DNA from: Apostichopus japonicus
Lineage: Eukaryota; Echinodermata; Holothuroidea; Aspidochirotida; Stichopodidae
Reading direction: 5' to 3'
Assembly (NCBI RefSeq): GCF_037975245.1
Contig: NC_092574.1
Span: forward strand, 7,124,713-7,188,712
Length of the DNA: 64,000 nucleotides
The position numbers were made by a program, and so were the translations under genes. The notes under the pieces were generated by a model. That model saw only the letters and a list, made by a program, of their open reading frames with translations. It did no database searches and was not told where the DNA came from. Of this stretch, positions 1 to 12,857 are shown piece after piece (the stretch's first letter is position 1; each line of letters begins with the position of its first letter).

Positions 1-119
1 TAGAATATAAAGGCACGCGTCCATGCCGATGCACATGGGATGGGGATATCCCCTCTGTGCCGTCCATCTTAGCCTCCATCACGTGAACAAATACTTCACA
101 AGTTACAGGGCACGAGTAT

Positions 120-245
120 TGTGCCCTTTCAGAACTTGTTGATGCCCTTTCTTCATGTTGGTGCCCCTTCTTAAATTGTTTGGGCCCCTCCTTAAGTTGT
201 TGATGCACCTCTTTAAATTGTTGGTGCTCCCCTCCTGATATTTTT
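120..245 (+). repeat. Degenerate minisatellite, period about 28-31 bp
   Basis: Variants of TTGTTGGTGCCCCTTCTTAAA recur four or five times with substitutions. There is no coding signal. Sequence 1-119 before it shows nothing recognisable. Confidence 0.6.
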
Positions 246-2654
246 GGTACCCTCAAACTTAGAATTCCTGGCTACGGGCCAAAGATATAGCCTATCGTGA
301 AGTGTAGGCTTGAAACTGACGTTACTGTGTGTCAAGTTTCAGTTCGTTAATAGCGCCCTTGAAAACATGAAAAGATTTAATGTTGACAAATAAAGAAAGC
401 AATATATTTATGAAACTATTGTCATTTTAAACTCTCCGCGTGCTCTGTCAAAATTGCCTTTAAAATTACAAAGACAATTTTTGACAGTGTTATTTGCGCA
501 TTCCATTATTAAACTCTCCGCTGTGTTAGATTAGTTTACACTTCACACGTCGTAAAACAGGGAAAAAATAAGGAGTCCATCAAAAATAATCAGTTCAAGG
601 GGGGGGGGGGGGGAGAGTCCGGGGCGGGGAAGGATTGTTGCCGGTAGCTCGACCTACTTTGCACACAAATTTGGGTATAATGTTAGTAAGTCTGTCCCTA
701 AAACTTTGTTTCTACTAAATAGCCTACTGCTTGGGTTTATACCAATTAGTGCCCAAGTACACTATGAAATATGTTTAGTGCTAACGTGTGCTTAATGGCA
801 CGTCTTCGGCTTACGAGTTACATGGGCAGTTCTATTAGAGACATTAGCAGACAGATCGGATGGTTACGCAATTCACGTTCCATCCTATACATTTTTCAAC
901 ATAGCCTCGATTGCCTGGGATTTGTAACGTTTTTCTTATCTAAAGCTTTATTCCCGCCAATCAGCGTCGCCAAGGTAACCGTGGCGTAATGGTGTCATAT
1001 ACACGCGAAAGGCAACACTTGTGGCGATGCTATAGAAATACATAGACTATAGAAATCCTGAACACGGTCGAATGTTCACCTGTATAGACACAGAGCGATC
1101 AGACGTAATGGACTAAGAAAATGAAGCAAAAAGAAGCAAAAATCAACAGAAACTTGAACCAAAATATGAACACCTGAGTGTAATCAAGTAAATATAGCAA
1201 TCACAGGCCATGTTGTAGACGAGAAGTCTTAAAGGGCGCATGAACGCAGATAAAATACCTAGCTTTTGTAAACCGAATATACTTATCTCTGATGAGCAAC
1301 TCACCCAAAAAGCTAAGTAAAATCTTGCTCGTATTGGGAGATATCTTAGAATATTAGTCGTGTCTGGGATTGTCATTTTTTGTTGTTGTAAATCTGTGAC
1401 GTCATAATACTGCCACTACAATCTGGGAACCTTTTACTTTCTCTCTGTTTTCATATTTTCATATTTTCAAGGTCAAATACTAAAAGTATTGACACTGGTC
1501 ATCATTTAGGCCATGCAAAGAGCTTCACTTAAAAATTGTAGAATCAGCATTTGCAAAGCCAATCTCCGTTACAGAAAAAAAAAACTGTCGTAAATAAAAA
1601 AAATAATAAATACAGAAATAAAGAAGAAAAAAGACAACAAAATGTAGCATATGATATCATATTTAGACTTGATCAAGTCTCCAGTCTCTACAACACATAT
1701 CTCTATCACATAGACCAAAGAACGATCATTGGTTTGTGTCTTTTTTTAAGACATCCTGCTCGAACAGTGCAATCTGTTTGACGAACCAGAAGGCGGGAAA
1801 AAAAGAGAGATAAAAAATAAACATGTAAATCGTTTTTCTGTTGCCATGCATGATGTCACGTGTTACACCAATTCCTCTGAGCATACCTCGCACAACAGGC
1901 CATAATACATTAAGCTGTATCCAAGCTCTTAGGCTATGCGTAATATTTGCCCAGTAACAAAAAGGGTAGAAAGATATACTTGTTGCTAAGCTTGTGTTCA
2001 AATCATTTAATTTGCTTATTCTATTCTCCTTATAGTTCTCTACTGACTACAAATCTGTTAACGCCTCTCCTGTTACATTATTTTGTTGCATATAGTCACT
2101 GCACATATAGACACAATCATTACAACAGTATACACAAGTGGAAGCCTATATATATAATGATCGTTTTATGTAGTAGATGACATTTTATGAACTAATATCC
2201 ATACCATTACAGAGATGTTGTATAAACAGATAACATGGCAACAGTTTGCGATCTGAAAGAAAGAATTATGCTTGAGGGTAACAAATTTCAAGGCAAAATT
2301 TGGAGAGAAAGAGAGGCCCCTGCTAGGTTTTTTTGTTTATATTCATTATAGGCAAATAAAAGAGGATAATGCAATGGCTATATTTGTGAGCCGTAAAGTT
2401 TGATGTTTTTTTATTTTTTCTCCTTCAACTTTCGCACACGTTTCACTAAATTACATTTAATTCATAAAGTAATAAAATTCCAACCTCTAAAAAATACGTT
2501 TGTCACATTTCATTATTTACCGCACTGGTTATGTTTCATATGCAAACAATTCTCTCGTTTCATATTTCCATAATTTCGCTTATCGATCGGAAAAAATTAT
2601 GACAAGTTTCATCTTACATTAAAGTCCACAGAGAGTCATATCTATAGATATGAA
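246..2654. other. Gene-free AT-rich stretch
   Basis: No exon or element recognised. It holds a G run (599-613) and one perfect CRE palindrome at 1397-1404. Small frames (for example 771-989 and 1143-1376 minus) match no family by eye. If gene A continues leftward this is part of intron 3 or beyond. Confidence 0.5.
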
Positions 2655-3073
2655 GCAAGAAAAAAACTCCGAAGTGATTGATGGAGTACTAGATATCAAA
2701 GACTATGTAATAATATTAACAAAACGGTGCTACCTCAAATTTCGCGCAACTATCACTAACTATAATGTCAGCTATCACTATAGCTGCTATATTATTTCAC
2801 TGTGCATTGAAGACAAACACATACAAAATGTATGTCGCAGTTCAAGTGTTGATCACATTGGGTGTATATCATGCAAGAAAAACTCCGAAGTGATTGATGG
2901 AGTACTGGTTATCAAAGACTATGTAATAATATTAACAAAACGGTGCTACCTCAAATTTCGCGCAACTATCACTAACTATAATGTCAGCTATCACTAGCTG
3001 CTATATAATTTCATTGTGCATTGATGACACACACATACAAAATGTATGTCGCAGTTCAAGTGTTGATCACATT
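2655..3073 (+). repeat. Two-copy tandem duplication, period 216 bp
   Basis: The block CTCCGAAGTGATTGATGGAG through GTTGATCACATT appears at 2668 and again 216 bp later with few differences. A frame crosses both copies, but it is a consequence of the duplication and not a recognised protein. Confidence 0.85.
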
Positions 3074-4307
3074 CTGTGAAGGCATATATATAAATAAGTA
3101 TATCCCTTACATTGTAAAGTTATTTAGTTTCGTTTGATATTTATTTTATATTGAAAAACAAAACGAGTCCAGACGCGTCCATTGCTTTCATTAAGTGTAT
3201 GTCTTTTTGTCTCACAATATGTTGCTATTGCATATAGGTGTAGGCTCACACGTTGTTAATTAAATCATTCATGAAAATTTCCCGGAGGCAAAGGGGCTAT
3301 ATTATCATCACGTGACGTCGTCGGATTCCAAACTCAATTGTGGCAGGCATGTGGTTTTGTGTTTTATGTTGAGTTTACGTGTTCATGGCAAACATTTGTC
3401 GATTTACAACATGAAAACAGCACTCAGGAATGATACTAATTTCAATGAAGAATACACATAAACACACACAAAAGGAAACAAGATGAAATACAAACGAACA
3501 AAAACAAACATATCTTCTCTTGAGAAGAGGAAGCCACAGTGTAAATGGTAATATTATAAAAAAAAATAGTGACTCCAAAAAAGTATAAAAAAATAGCCAC
3601 TGATATCTTTAAGACTAAATATAAATGATTCGTTCATTATTTACATATCTATAAACCGTTTATTCCTGACTAGTAATGATATTATCATATCATAACAAGA
3701 ATTGATGTTGTTGTTAATTCTTGTCTCAGAATTATAAATGAAAAGATTTCTCTCAAAGTATCACCAGGGTATAATATACGCAAAATGTTTCTTTAACCTT
3801 AGTTTGAATTTAAATGAGTATTAAAAAGAATAACACAGGTGTTTTCAGACTCTATATAAACCTGGATGCATCAATGTCTGTCTCTCTCTCTAGTCTCTCT
3901 TTAGCGCATATTGAAACGTTTATTCATCGACTAAGCTCAGATTTCATTTCAGACGCTAAGTCCCTAATTTAGAGGCCCTAAGCGAAGCCTCTCTTCTCTC
4001 TTGTCTTCGGACGTTTGCAATCGCATTAGCAGTCATTGCAGCTATCACTTTTAACTCTGATTTACATTCAAATTCTTATTTATCTCACGAAAAAAAGCAA
4101 CAAGCTAGATAGCCTGAAGACAAAACAAGAATGTCTTAAAATTCTTGACACGAACAAGACGTTTCGTTCGCCAACATCGCGACTTTGCATATTTTAACGT
4201 CGTTTGGTGACGAGCGCGTGTACTGACACACAATCCAACTGTACGTGACAAACTATGTCAGCTTTGATGCATCATACTGTGGTTAGTGTGACCAATGGTT
4301 AGTAGAC
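3074..4307. other. Gene-free stretch
   Basis: Ordinary AT-rich sequence. Near 3305 ATCACGTGACGTCG combines an E-box and a half CRE. No gene or element is supported. Confidence 0.45.
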
Positions 4308-6483
<2,176 letters not shown>

Positions 6484-7328
6484 AACACACGAAGACGAAG
6501 ACCTATACACCTAGACAAATACCTATACATCGAGACGAAGACCTATACATCGAGACGAAGACCTATACACCTAGACAAAAACCCTATATACCTAGAACAA
6601 TACTTATATATCAAGAACAAGACCTATACATCGAGACAAAAATATATACACCTGGACAAAGACCTATACATCTAGACGAAGACATGCACACCTAGACAAA
6701 TACCTATATACCTACAACAATACTTATATACCTATACAAGACCTATACATCTAGACAAAAACATATACACCTGGACAAAGACCTATACATCTAGACGAAG
6801 ACATATATACCTAGACAAGACCTATATACCTAGAACAAAGACCTAAACATCGAGACGAAGACCTATACACCTAGACAAAAAACCTATATACCTAGAACAA
6901 GACCTATACATCTAGACAAAAACATATACACTTGGACAAAGACCTATACAACTAGACGAAGACATACACACCTAGACAAATAAATATATATAACTAGAAC
7001 AAGATCTATACATCTAGACAAAAACATATACACCTGGACAAAGACCTATACAACTAGACGATGACATACACACCTAGACAAAAACCTATATACCTAGAAC
7101 AAGACCTATATATCTAGAACAAGACCTATACATCTAGACAAAGACCTATACACCTATACAAAGACCTACACACCTAGAACAAGACATATACATCTAGACA
7201 AAAACATATACACCTGGACAAAGACCTATACAACTAGACGAAGACATACACACCTAGACGAAGACCTATATACCTAGAACAAGACCAATAAAATAAGCAA
7301 GATAGCAAGACCTACATCAAGAACAAGA
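6484..7328 (+). repeat. Minisatellite, period about 20 bp
   Basis: About 40 degenerate units of GACAAAGACCTATACACCTA in head-to-tail order, with 1-2 bp length variation. Adjacent units alternate between CACCTAGAC, CATCGAGAC and TACCTAGAAC variants. There are no unique spacers, so it is not a CRISPR-type array. Frames inside it are accidental. Confidence 0.9.
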
Positions 7329-8476
7329 CATGCCAAAACCACGGCTGTACAGCATACACTACACGTATCCATACGTTGCTATTATTCTTTTTCGTTCATA
7401 CAGCATTTTTCACTTGCACTTCCATTTGAATATCATAGTAAGTGTATTGATAACGACCAATCGCAAATATCAGTCCACAAAAGATTACACTTCAGTTTAT
7501 AATTACAATAATTAAAACAAGAAGAGATGTTTAATAGAGAGCCTACCAATTAATCATAGTTAATGAAGCCTGACATAGTTCATGAACTCTATCCCCCCCC
7601 CCCCCCGGGAAGGCTCAGGTTTTATGTAATTGGAATATTCTAGAGCTACCTATAGATCACAAATGAAATTGAATTCTTCCTAAAGACAACTTTGGAGTCA
7701 TTCGCTTCACCTTATACCCCAGCGTGAAACATACCGTATTCCATGAGTACCCTATTAGAGCTGTTATATTGCCCACATTCGGTCCAAGAATGTCTATACA
7801 TACTTGAGATATAATGGCATCTTATTAAGTAGTGATTTTTTTATTTTATCATCCATCACTTTTTTTTGTTGATAAATTCTCTTGTCGTATCGAGTAACTC
7901 ACTCATTTAGCCTTTCGACATCTGTTGTGAGGTATTGAGTCTGCTTATGTTTCGACTTTAAATGAGCAAGTCAACGCACGTACGACCCTCAAGGACACTC
8001 ACCGGGCGGAACGGAACCCGCATTGAATAGATATAAAAAGTCAAGGAAACGCGCGCGGTTCATTTTTCCTCTGGAGCATATACTCAAACCTTATTTAACA
8101 GATCTCATTGGTCATGCTCTACGCGCCCGTGTGAAAAAAGAAGAAGCTTGTCTAAGTTTTAGAAACCAGAGGCTACTGAGCGTGACGTCAGATAACTTAA
8201 GATGAAAATTATCGAAGTGAATACAAAAAAAAACAAAAAAAAAAACAGGGTAATATTTCCATGAAAAAGAGAAGATAAATTTGTTTTGTAATGATTTCGT
8301 AATTGTATTTTATAAGCTAACATATTTCTAAGATGATGCCAATAGAAAAGTCAGGCAAGGAATGATTGTCTTTAAAAAAAAAAAAAAATATGTAACTGAA
8401 TAGTAATGAAAATCGTATACCATTTGTAAACAAAAAACGAACCATCGTAAAGGTAATTTGTCAAACCAAGAAAAGA

Positions 8477-8479
<3 letters not shown>
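7329..8479. other. Gene-free stretch
   Basis: Contains a C run (about 7593-7605), a perfect CRE at 8183-8190 and A-rich runs near 8226 and 8375. No exon of gene A was recognised here. Confidence 0.45.

Positions 8480-8540
<61 letters not shown>
8480..8540. repeat. (TA)n bordering the Penelope-like inverted repeat on the left
   Basis: Pure TA array of about 60 bp, 41 bp outside the left arm of the palindrome. Confidence 0.95.
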
Positions 8541-8542
<2 letters not shown>

Positions 8543-8581
8543 ATCTAATATAACGAAAATCCACGTTTACTCCAAAAGAAA

Positions 8582-9960
8582 ATATTATTAGAGAAAACCA
8601 GAGAAATAAGATATGACTCATAATTGACAAATAAGGAGTAAGTTTTACAAAATATATTGGAATTTTCGGTCCCCCTGGGACCTTCGTCAGCAATACTTGG
8701 CAGTCGAATGAGAAGTACAAAATGTGACACAATGAAAGTATGACGCTAGATAAGAGTAAGTTGCAATGATGGAATTAAAACCAAATAAACCATGACTATA
8801 CAGGAAGCGGATTAAGGAGCAAAGAACGGATTACATATGCTTGTAGAACTGGTAGTTGTTAAGGGGTCCCAAGTCTTTGTTGAGGCCGGTGATGTGAGAC
8901 TTAATACGAAAGATCCAATCGATTTCTTTACGTTTACGTTCAGTAGTTGATTTGAAGTTCGAGGCAATTAAAATACATTTTAGGTTTTTTAGAGAATGAC
9001 CATGAAGATTGAAATGTTCGGACACTGGGAATCCTGCAAAATTATCACGAATAGATTTTTTGTGATTATTAAAACGTAAGCGGAATCGGGAGCCTGTTTC
9101 ACCTACATAATTGCCCTCTTTGCAAAGTACACAATAGAAAATGTAAATAACATTAATAGAATCACAAGAGAGGGAAGGGGGTCTAAGACTAAAGTCAACA
9201 TTGGGAATCTTGACCACGGTGCCTGGGGTAATATGGGGGCATATTTGGCATCTAGGTTTACCGCAAGGAAAATTGCCTGCGGAGGTGGAAACTGAGCGGG
9301 GGAGTCTGGAGGAAGTGAGAAGAAATTTAAGGTTGGGGGGTTGACGAAATGCTAGCATGGGGGGTACCTTAAACGATTCTCCTACAGACTGATCGTCTTG
9401 AAATACAGCAAATTCCTGTTTGATGGAGCGAATGAAATATTTGATGAGGGGGTTGTAACTGGTAACGAACGGAATGCGTGTGTTGGGACTTTTAGACTTG
9501 TATTTTAATAAGTCCTCACGGCTCAACTTGTCGGCCCTGGAAATACCCTGTCTAATTAAGTGAAGGGGGTATCCGACGTTCAAGAAATAACCAGTTAATA
9601 TGGATACCTGGTGTTTAAAATCACATGGGTTGGAGCAAATGCGTTTAAGTCTAAGGCATTGGCTGTAAACAATAGAACTCTTGAGATTATGTGGGTGAAA
9701 ACTATTAAAGTGTAAATACATATGAATATCAGTGGGCTTATAATAGACCGAAGTGGTTAAGGAATTGCCATCCAACTTGATCAGAACATCTAGGAATGAA
9801 ATTTGATGTTTGGAAACTTCGACAGAAAATTTAATGCTGTCATGAAAAGAATTAACATGATCAAAGAAAGACTTAAGAGATTCTTCACCATGTGGCCAGA
9901 CAAAAAATATATCGTCAATATATCTATAATAATGTGATGGCTTAAGAGGAGAAGTGGATA
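8582..9960 (-). mobile_element. Penelope-like element, 5'-truncated copy, left arm of inverted repeat
   Basis: This 1379-bp segment is the exact inverted partner of 9989-11367 (paired positions sum to 19949 throughout, so there is no net indel). It is a 5'-truncated Penelope-like retroelement whose 3' end faces outward to a (TA)n array at 8480-8540. Another 40 bp (8542-8581), absent from the right copy, lies between the shared arm and that array and may be the true 3' end. The element lies within intron 3 of gene A, in the same orientation as that gene. Confidence 0.88.
8664..8690 (-). ncRNA. Hammerhead-ribozyme-like core in Penelope-like element (left copy)
   Basis: Identical mirror of the motif in the right arm: CTGACGA, A, 6-bp hairpin with AGG loop, GAAA, read on the minus strand. 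It lies about 140 nt 3' of the endonuclease stop codon. Same caveats as the right copy. Confidence 0.4.
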
Positions 9961-9961
9961 T
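8831..9961 (-). CDS. Penelope-like RT/GIY-YIG endonuclease, truncated ORF (left copy)
   Basis: The frame is open from the truncation junction (an in-frame TAA lies at 9964-9962 on this strand, just outside the copy) to the stop at 8831-8833. No initiator ATG is present, so this is a partial coding remnant. It has the YIDD catalytic motif of the RT palm near its start, the RT thumb and linker, a C..C-type cysteine cluster (CGKPRCQIC) and a GIY-YIG domain (IYIFYC then NYVGET). It differs from the right copy at one visible base, 9375, giving Ser where the right copy has Leu (GESF versus GELF). It lacks the N-terminal RT motifs and should be inactive alone. Confidence 0.85.
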   Translation of the reverse strand: MSTSPLKPSHYYRYIDDIFFVWPHGEESLKSFFDHVNSFHDSIKFSVEVSKHQISFLDVLIKLDGNSLTTSVYYKPTDIHMYLHFNSFHPHNLKSSIVYSQCLRLKRICSNPCDFKHQVSILTGYFLNVGYPLHLIRQGISRADKLSREDLLKYKSKSPNTRIPFVTSYNPLIKYFIRSIKQEFAVFQDDQSVGESFKVPPMLAFRQPPNLKFLLTSSRLPRSVSTSAGNFPCGKPRCQICPHITPGTVVKIPNVDFSLRPPSLSCDSINVIYIFYCVLCKEGNYVGETGSRFRLRFNNHKKSIRDNFAGFPVSEHFNLHGHSLKNLKCILIASNFKSTTERKRKEIDWIFRIKSHITGLNKDLGPLNNYQFYKHM

Positions 9962-9963
9962 TT

Positions 9964-11118
9964 ATGCACGAATTAGAACAGGAAATGCTATCCACTTCTC
10001 CTCTTAAGCCATCACATTATTATAGATATATTGACGATATATTTTTTGTCTGGCCACATGGTGAAGAATCTCTTAAGTCTTTCTTTGATCATGTTAATTC
10101 TTTTCATGACAGCATTAAATTTTCTGTCGAAGTTTCCAAACATCAAATTTCATTCCTAGATGTTCTGATCAAGTTGGATGGCAATTCCTTAACCACTTCG
10201 GTCTATTATAAGCCCACTGATATTCATATGTATTTACACTTTAATAGTTTTCACCCACATAATCTCAAGAGTTCTATTGTTTACAGCCAATGCCTTAGAC
10301 TTAAACGCATTTGCTCCAACCCATGTGATTTTAAACACCAGGTATCCATATTAACTGGTTATTTCTTGAACGTCGGATACCCCCTTCACTTAATTAGACA
10401 GGGTATTTCCAGGGCCGACAAGTTGAGCCGTGAGGACTTATTAAAATACAAGTCTAAAAGTCCCAACACACGCATTCCGTTCGTTACCAGTTACAACCCC
10501 CTCATCAAATATTTCATTCGCTCCATCAAACAGGAATTTGCTGTATTTCAAGACGATCAGTCTGTAGGAGAATTGTTTAAGGTACCCCCCATGCTAGCAT
10601 TTCGTCAACCCCCCAACCTTAAATTTCTTCTCACTTCCTCCAGACTCCCCCGCTCAGTTTCCACCTCCGCAGGCAATTTTCCTTGCGGTAAACCTAGATG
10701 CCAAATATGCCCCCATATTACCCCAGGCACCGTGGTCAAGATTCCCAATGTTGACTTTAGTCTTAGACCCCCTTCCCTCTCTTGTGATTCTATTAATGTT
10801 ATTTACATTTTCTATTGTGTACTTTGCAAAGAGGGCAATTATGTAGGTGAAACAGGCTCCCGATTCCGCTTACGTTTTAATAATCACAAAAAATCTATTC
10901 GTGATAATTTTGCAGGATTCCCAGTGTCCGAACATTTCAATCTTCATGGTCATTCTCTAAAAAACCTAAAATGTATTTTAATTGCCTCGAACTTCAAATC
11001 AACTACTGAACGTAAACGTAAAGAAATCGATTGGATCTTTCGTATTAAGTCTCACATCACCGGCCTCAACAAAGACTTGGGACCCCTTAACAACTACCAG
11101 TTCTACAAGCATATGTAA
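9964..11118 (+). CDS. Penelope-like reverse transcriptase/GIY-YIG endonuclease, 5'-truncated
   Basis: A 384-codon frame from the first ATG after the truncation point. YIDD (residues 22-25) is the catalytic metal-binding motif of the RT, followed by the FFVW segment typical of Penelope-like RTs and the downstream thumb. A cysteine cluster C241, C246, C249 precedes the GIY-YIG nuclease domain, with VIYIFYC from about residue 279 and NYVGET at 292-297. An R-rich helix and SEHF follow. In full elements the RT has several hundred more N-terminal residues, so the RT is incomplete. The nuclease domain looks intact. The ATG is an internal methionine and probably not a native start. Confidence 0.9.
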   Translation: MHELEQEMLSTSPLKPSHYYRYIDDIFFVWPHGEESLKSFFDHVNSFHDSIKFSVEVSKHQISFLDVLIKLDGNSLTTSVYYKPTDIHMYLHFNSFHPHNLKSSIVYSQCLRLKRICSNPCDFKHQVSILTGYFLNVGYPLHLIRQGISRADKLSREDLLKYKSKSPNTRIPFVTSYNPLIKYFIRSIKQEFAVFQDDQSVGELFKVPPMLAFRQPPNLKFLLTSSRLPRSVSTSAGNFPCGKPRCQICPHITPGTVVKIPNVDFSLRPPSLSCDSINVIYIFYCVLCKEGNYVGETGSRFRLRFNNHKKSIRDNFAGFPVSEHFNLHGHSLKNLKCILIASNFKSTTERKRKEIDWIFRIKSHITGLNKDLGPLNNYQFYKHM

Positions 11119-11258
11119 TCCGTTCTTTGCTCCTTAATCCGCTTCCTGTATAGTCATGGTTTATTTGGTTTTAATTCCATCATTGCAACTTACTCTTATC
11201 TAGCGTCATACTTTCATTGTGTCACATTTTGTACTTCTCATTCGACTGCCAAGTATTG

Positions 11259-11285
11259 CTGACGAAGGTCCCAGGGGGACCGAAA
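11259..11285 (+). ncRNA. Hammerhead-ribozyme-like core in Penelope-like element (right copy)
   Basis: CTGACGA is followed by one A, a perfect 6-bp hairpin (GGTCCC, loop AGG, GGGACC) and GAAA. This is the order of the hammerhead core (CUGANGA, stem II, GAAA). Penelope-like elements are known to carry hammerhead motifs outside the ORF. The extra A and the lack of an obvious stem I/III mean it may be a degenerate or minimal form. Confidence 0.4.
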
Positions 11286-11362
11286 ATTCCAATATATTTT
11301 GTAAAACTTACTCCTTATTTGTCAATTATGAGTCATATCTTATTTCTCTGGTTTTCTCTAAT

Positions 11363-11392
11363 AATATATATATCTATATATATATATCTATA

Positions 11393-11472
<80 letters not shown>
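11363..11472. repeat. (TA)n bordering the Penelope-like inverted repeat on the right
   Basis: About 110 bp of TA with three TCTA interruptions at its start. The element's shared arm runs straight into it at 11367. Confidence 0.95.
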
Positions 11473-11476
<4 letters not shown>

Positions 11477-12071
11477 TGTATATAAAAAGTTGGTTGGTTG
11501 GAGTCTTATCTTGGCGCAGAGTGCTCTATGTCCGGTGGACAGAGCGATATATATATATTATGTTCAAGATAGCAAAGAAAAGGTGTTTGGAAAACCACTC
11601 CATTTATTCACTGTTTTGTGCATCAGTGCTTTAGTACTTCTTGCCATCGACCTTTCGTTTTTGCTGCCGTTCAGGTGGGGTTTTAACAAATTTTTAAGGA
11701 GCTGTTGTTACATATATTCTAGCGAGTTTCCCACGCAGATTTGAATCATTTTAAAATATTCGAAGACACGCAAAAGCAAAATCTGCTCAGTTGATGGCTA
11801 ATGGAACTTTTTAGATTTATGCAATATTCTATAAGATTTTGCCCACCCACGTTTATAACCCAAATAATATGATATTCTATTTTAGTATAAGGAGTATCCA
11901 GTTTTGTAATTCTGGTTCACACTAGATTAAAATTCCGATAAAATTTGATTAATAATCGTAAATTGCTTTTTTCTTGGAACTACTGGATAGCTTAAACTTA
12001 AAATCACAAGAAAGTTAGAAAATTAGTTTTTCAAATTAAACTACTTTTTATAGGTTTGCAGTATAACTTAC
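11473..12071. other. Gene A intron 3, 5' part
   Basis: Minus-strand intron following the donor at 12071. Only AT-rich sequence and a short TA run (11549-11559) are seen before the Penelope-like element. Confidence 0.5.
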
Positions 12072-12139
12072 CATATCGAGGTCAATAACCGGTCCAAGAC
12101 TCAGGATAAAAATATCGACCTTAACGGTGGTTGGTTCAA
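12072..12139 (-). CDS. Gene A coding exon 3: Cys-loop ligand-gated ion channel, N-terminal extracellular domain
   Basis: The 68-nt exon lies between an acceptor (pyrimidine-rich tract ending in CAG, AG at 12141-12140) and a strong donor (GTAAGT from 12071) on the minus strand. Joined in phase after exon 2 it encodes V-EPTTVKVDIFILSLG-PVIDLDM (residues 68-90). This matches the first beta-strand region of anion-type Cys-loop receptors (pattern V.V.I.I.S.G.I.. .DM) and ends with ATG at phase 0. GABA-A and glycine receptor genes are known to have a 68-bp exon at exactly this place. The protein would be an extracellular ligand-binding domain of a pentameric channel at the plasma membrane. The next exon (Trp/DPRL region) was not found in the window. 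A (TAA)n repeat lies just upstream. Subunit type cannot be decided from this fragment. Confidence 0.88.
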
Positions 12140-12173
12140 CTGCTTGAAAGAGAGGCGGACATGCAATTTGCAA

Positions 12174-12223
12174 ATAATATTAATAATGACAATGAAAATA
12201 ATGAAAATGAAAATAATAATGAA

Positions 12224-12259
<36 letters not shown>

Positions 12260-12290
12260 TATAATGATAATAATAATAATATAATAATTG

Positions 12291-12321
<31 letters not shown>
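12174..12321. repeat. (AAT)n/(GAAAAT)n then (TA)n in gene A intron 2
   Basis: Trinucleotide AAT repeats with GAAAATAAT variants, followed by about 28 bp of TA. They lie 35 bp upstream of gene A exon 3 on the coding strand and so crowd its 3' splice site. Frames through it are low-complexity Asn or Ile runs. Confidence 0.93.
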
Positions 12322-12326
<5 letters not shown>

Positions 12327-12857
12327 CATAGGAAATAATAATATACCAAATAAACGATAAATAGGAACAATTTATGAATTTTAAAGTAGAATTTGGAACT
12401 TGATTACTAATTAACTCTTTCGATAATCCTTGAAAATGTCTACTATATTTTATTTACGTATATCCTATAGTTTTGTATATAGTGTGAGTACATTATACAA
12501 GTTTAATTATTTGGGGTAAAGTTTTCATTTATTGAATCCAATATAACAGTAATCATACCTTTGTGTTAAAGAGAAACGAACGACTATTTGCCAATTTTGA
12601 ACGGTGACGTCACGTTTGTTTGCCTCAAGTAAGTTGAGTACAAAATTTAAATCATCTCTACCTACAATTTCGCGATGACGTCATATAGAAATTGAATGAT
12701 AGTTTCAGTAGGAAACTTGGATTATATATTCTCTTACATCACTTCCCCCCCCCCCCAAATTGGGAATTCTTAAAATTCTTATCTGTTTTCTTTTAAATGT
12801 ACAAGTTTCGTCCACAATATGAACTGATCACAGTGGTGATCCAACTCAATAACTTAC
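12322..12857. other. Gene A intron 2, remainder
   Basis: No element recognised. Two perfect CRE palindromes occur 71 bp apart (12605-12612, 12676-12683), plus a C run near 12745. Confidence 0.5.

Larger units (their letters stand above)
9961..11367 (+). mobile_element. Penelope-like element, 5'-truncated copy, right arm plus spacer
   Basis: This is the right half of the head-to-head pair. The first 28 bp (9961-9988) continue the element's reading frame and form the loop of the palindrome; the rest is the right arm. The 3' end merges directly into a (TA)n array at about 11363. Penelope-like elements are known for 5' truncation and for tandem or inverted partial copies, which fits this arrangement. 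Confidence 0.88.

Noticed and set aside
6484-7328. Possible CRISPR-like regular repeat
   Set aside because: Units are contiguous and degenerate with no unique spacers, and the genome is eukaryotic.
11217-11744. 175-codon frame across the Penelope-like 3' region
   Set aside because: It runs from the element's untranslated region through the TA array in an unrelated frame.
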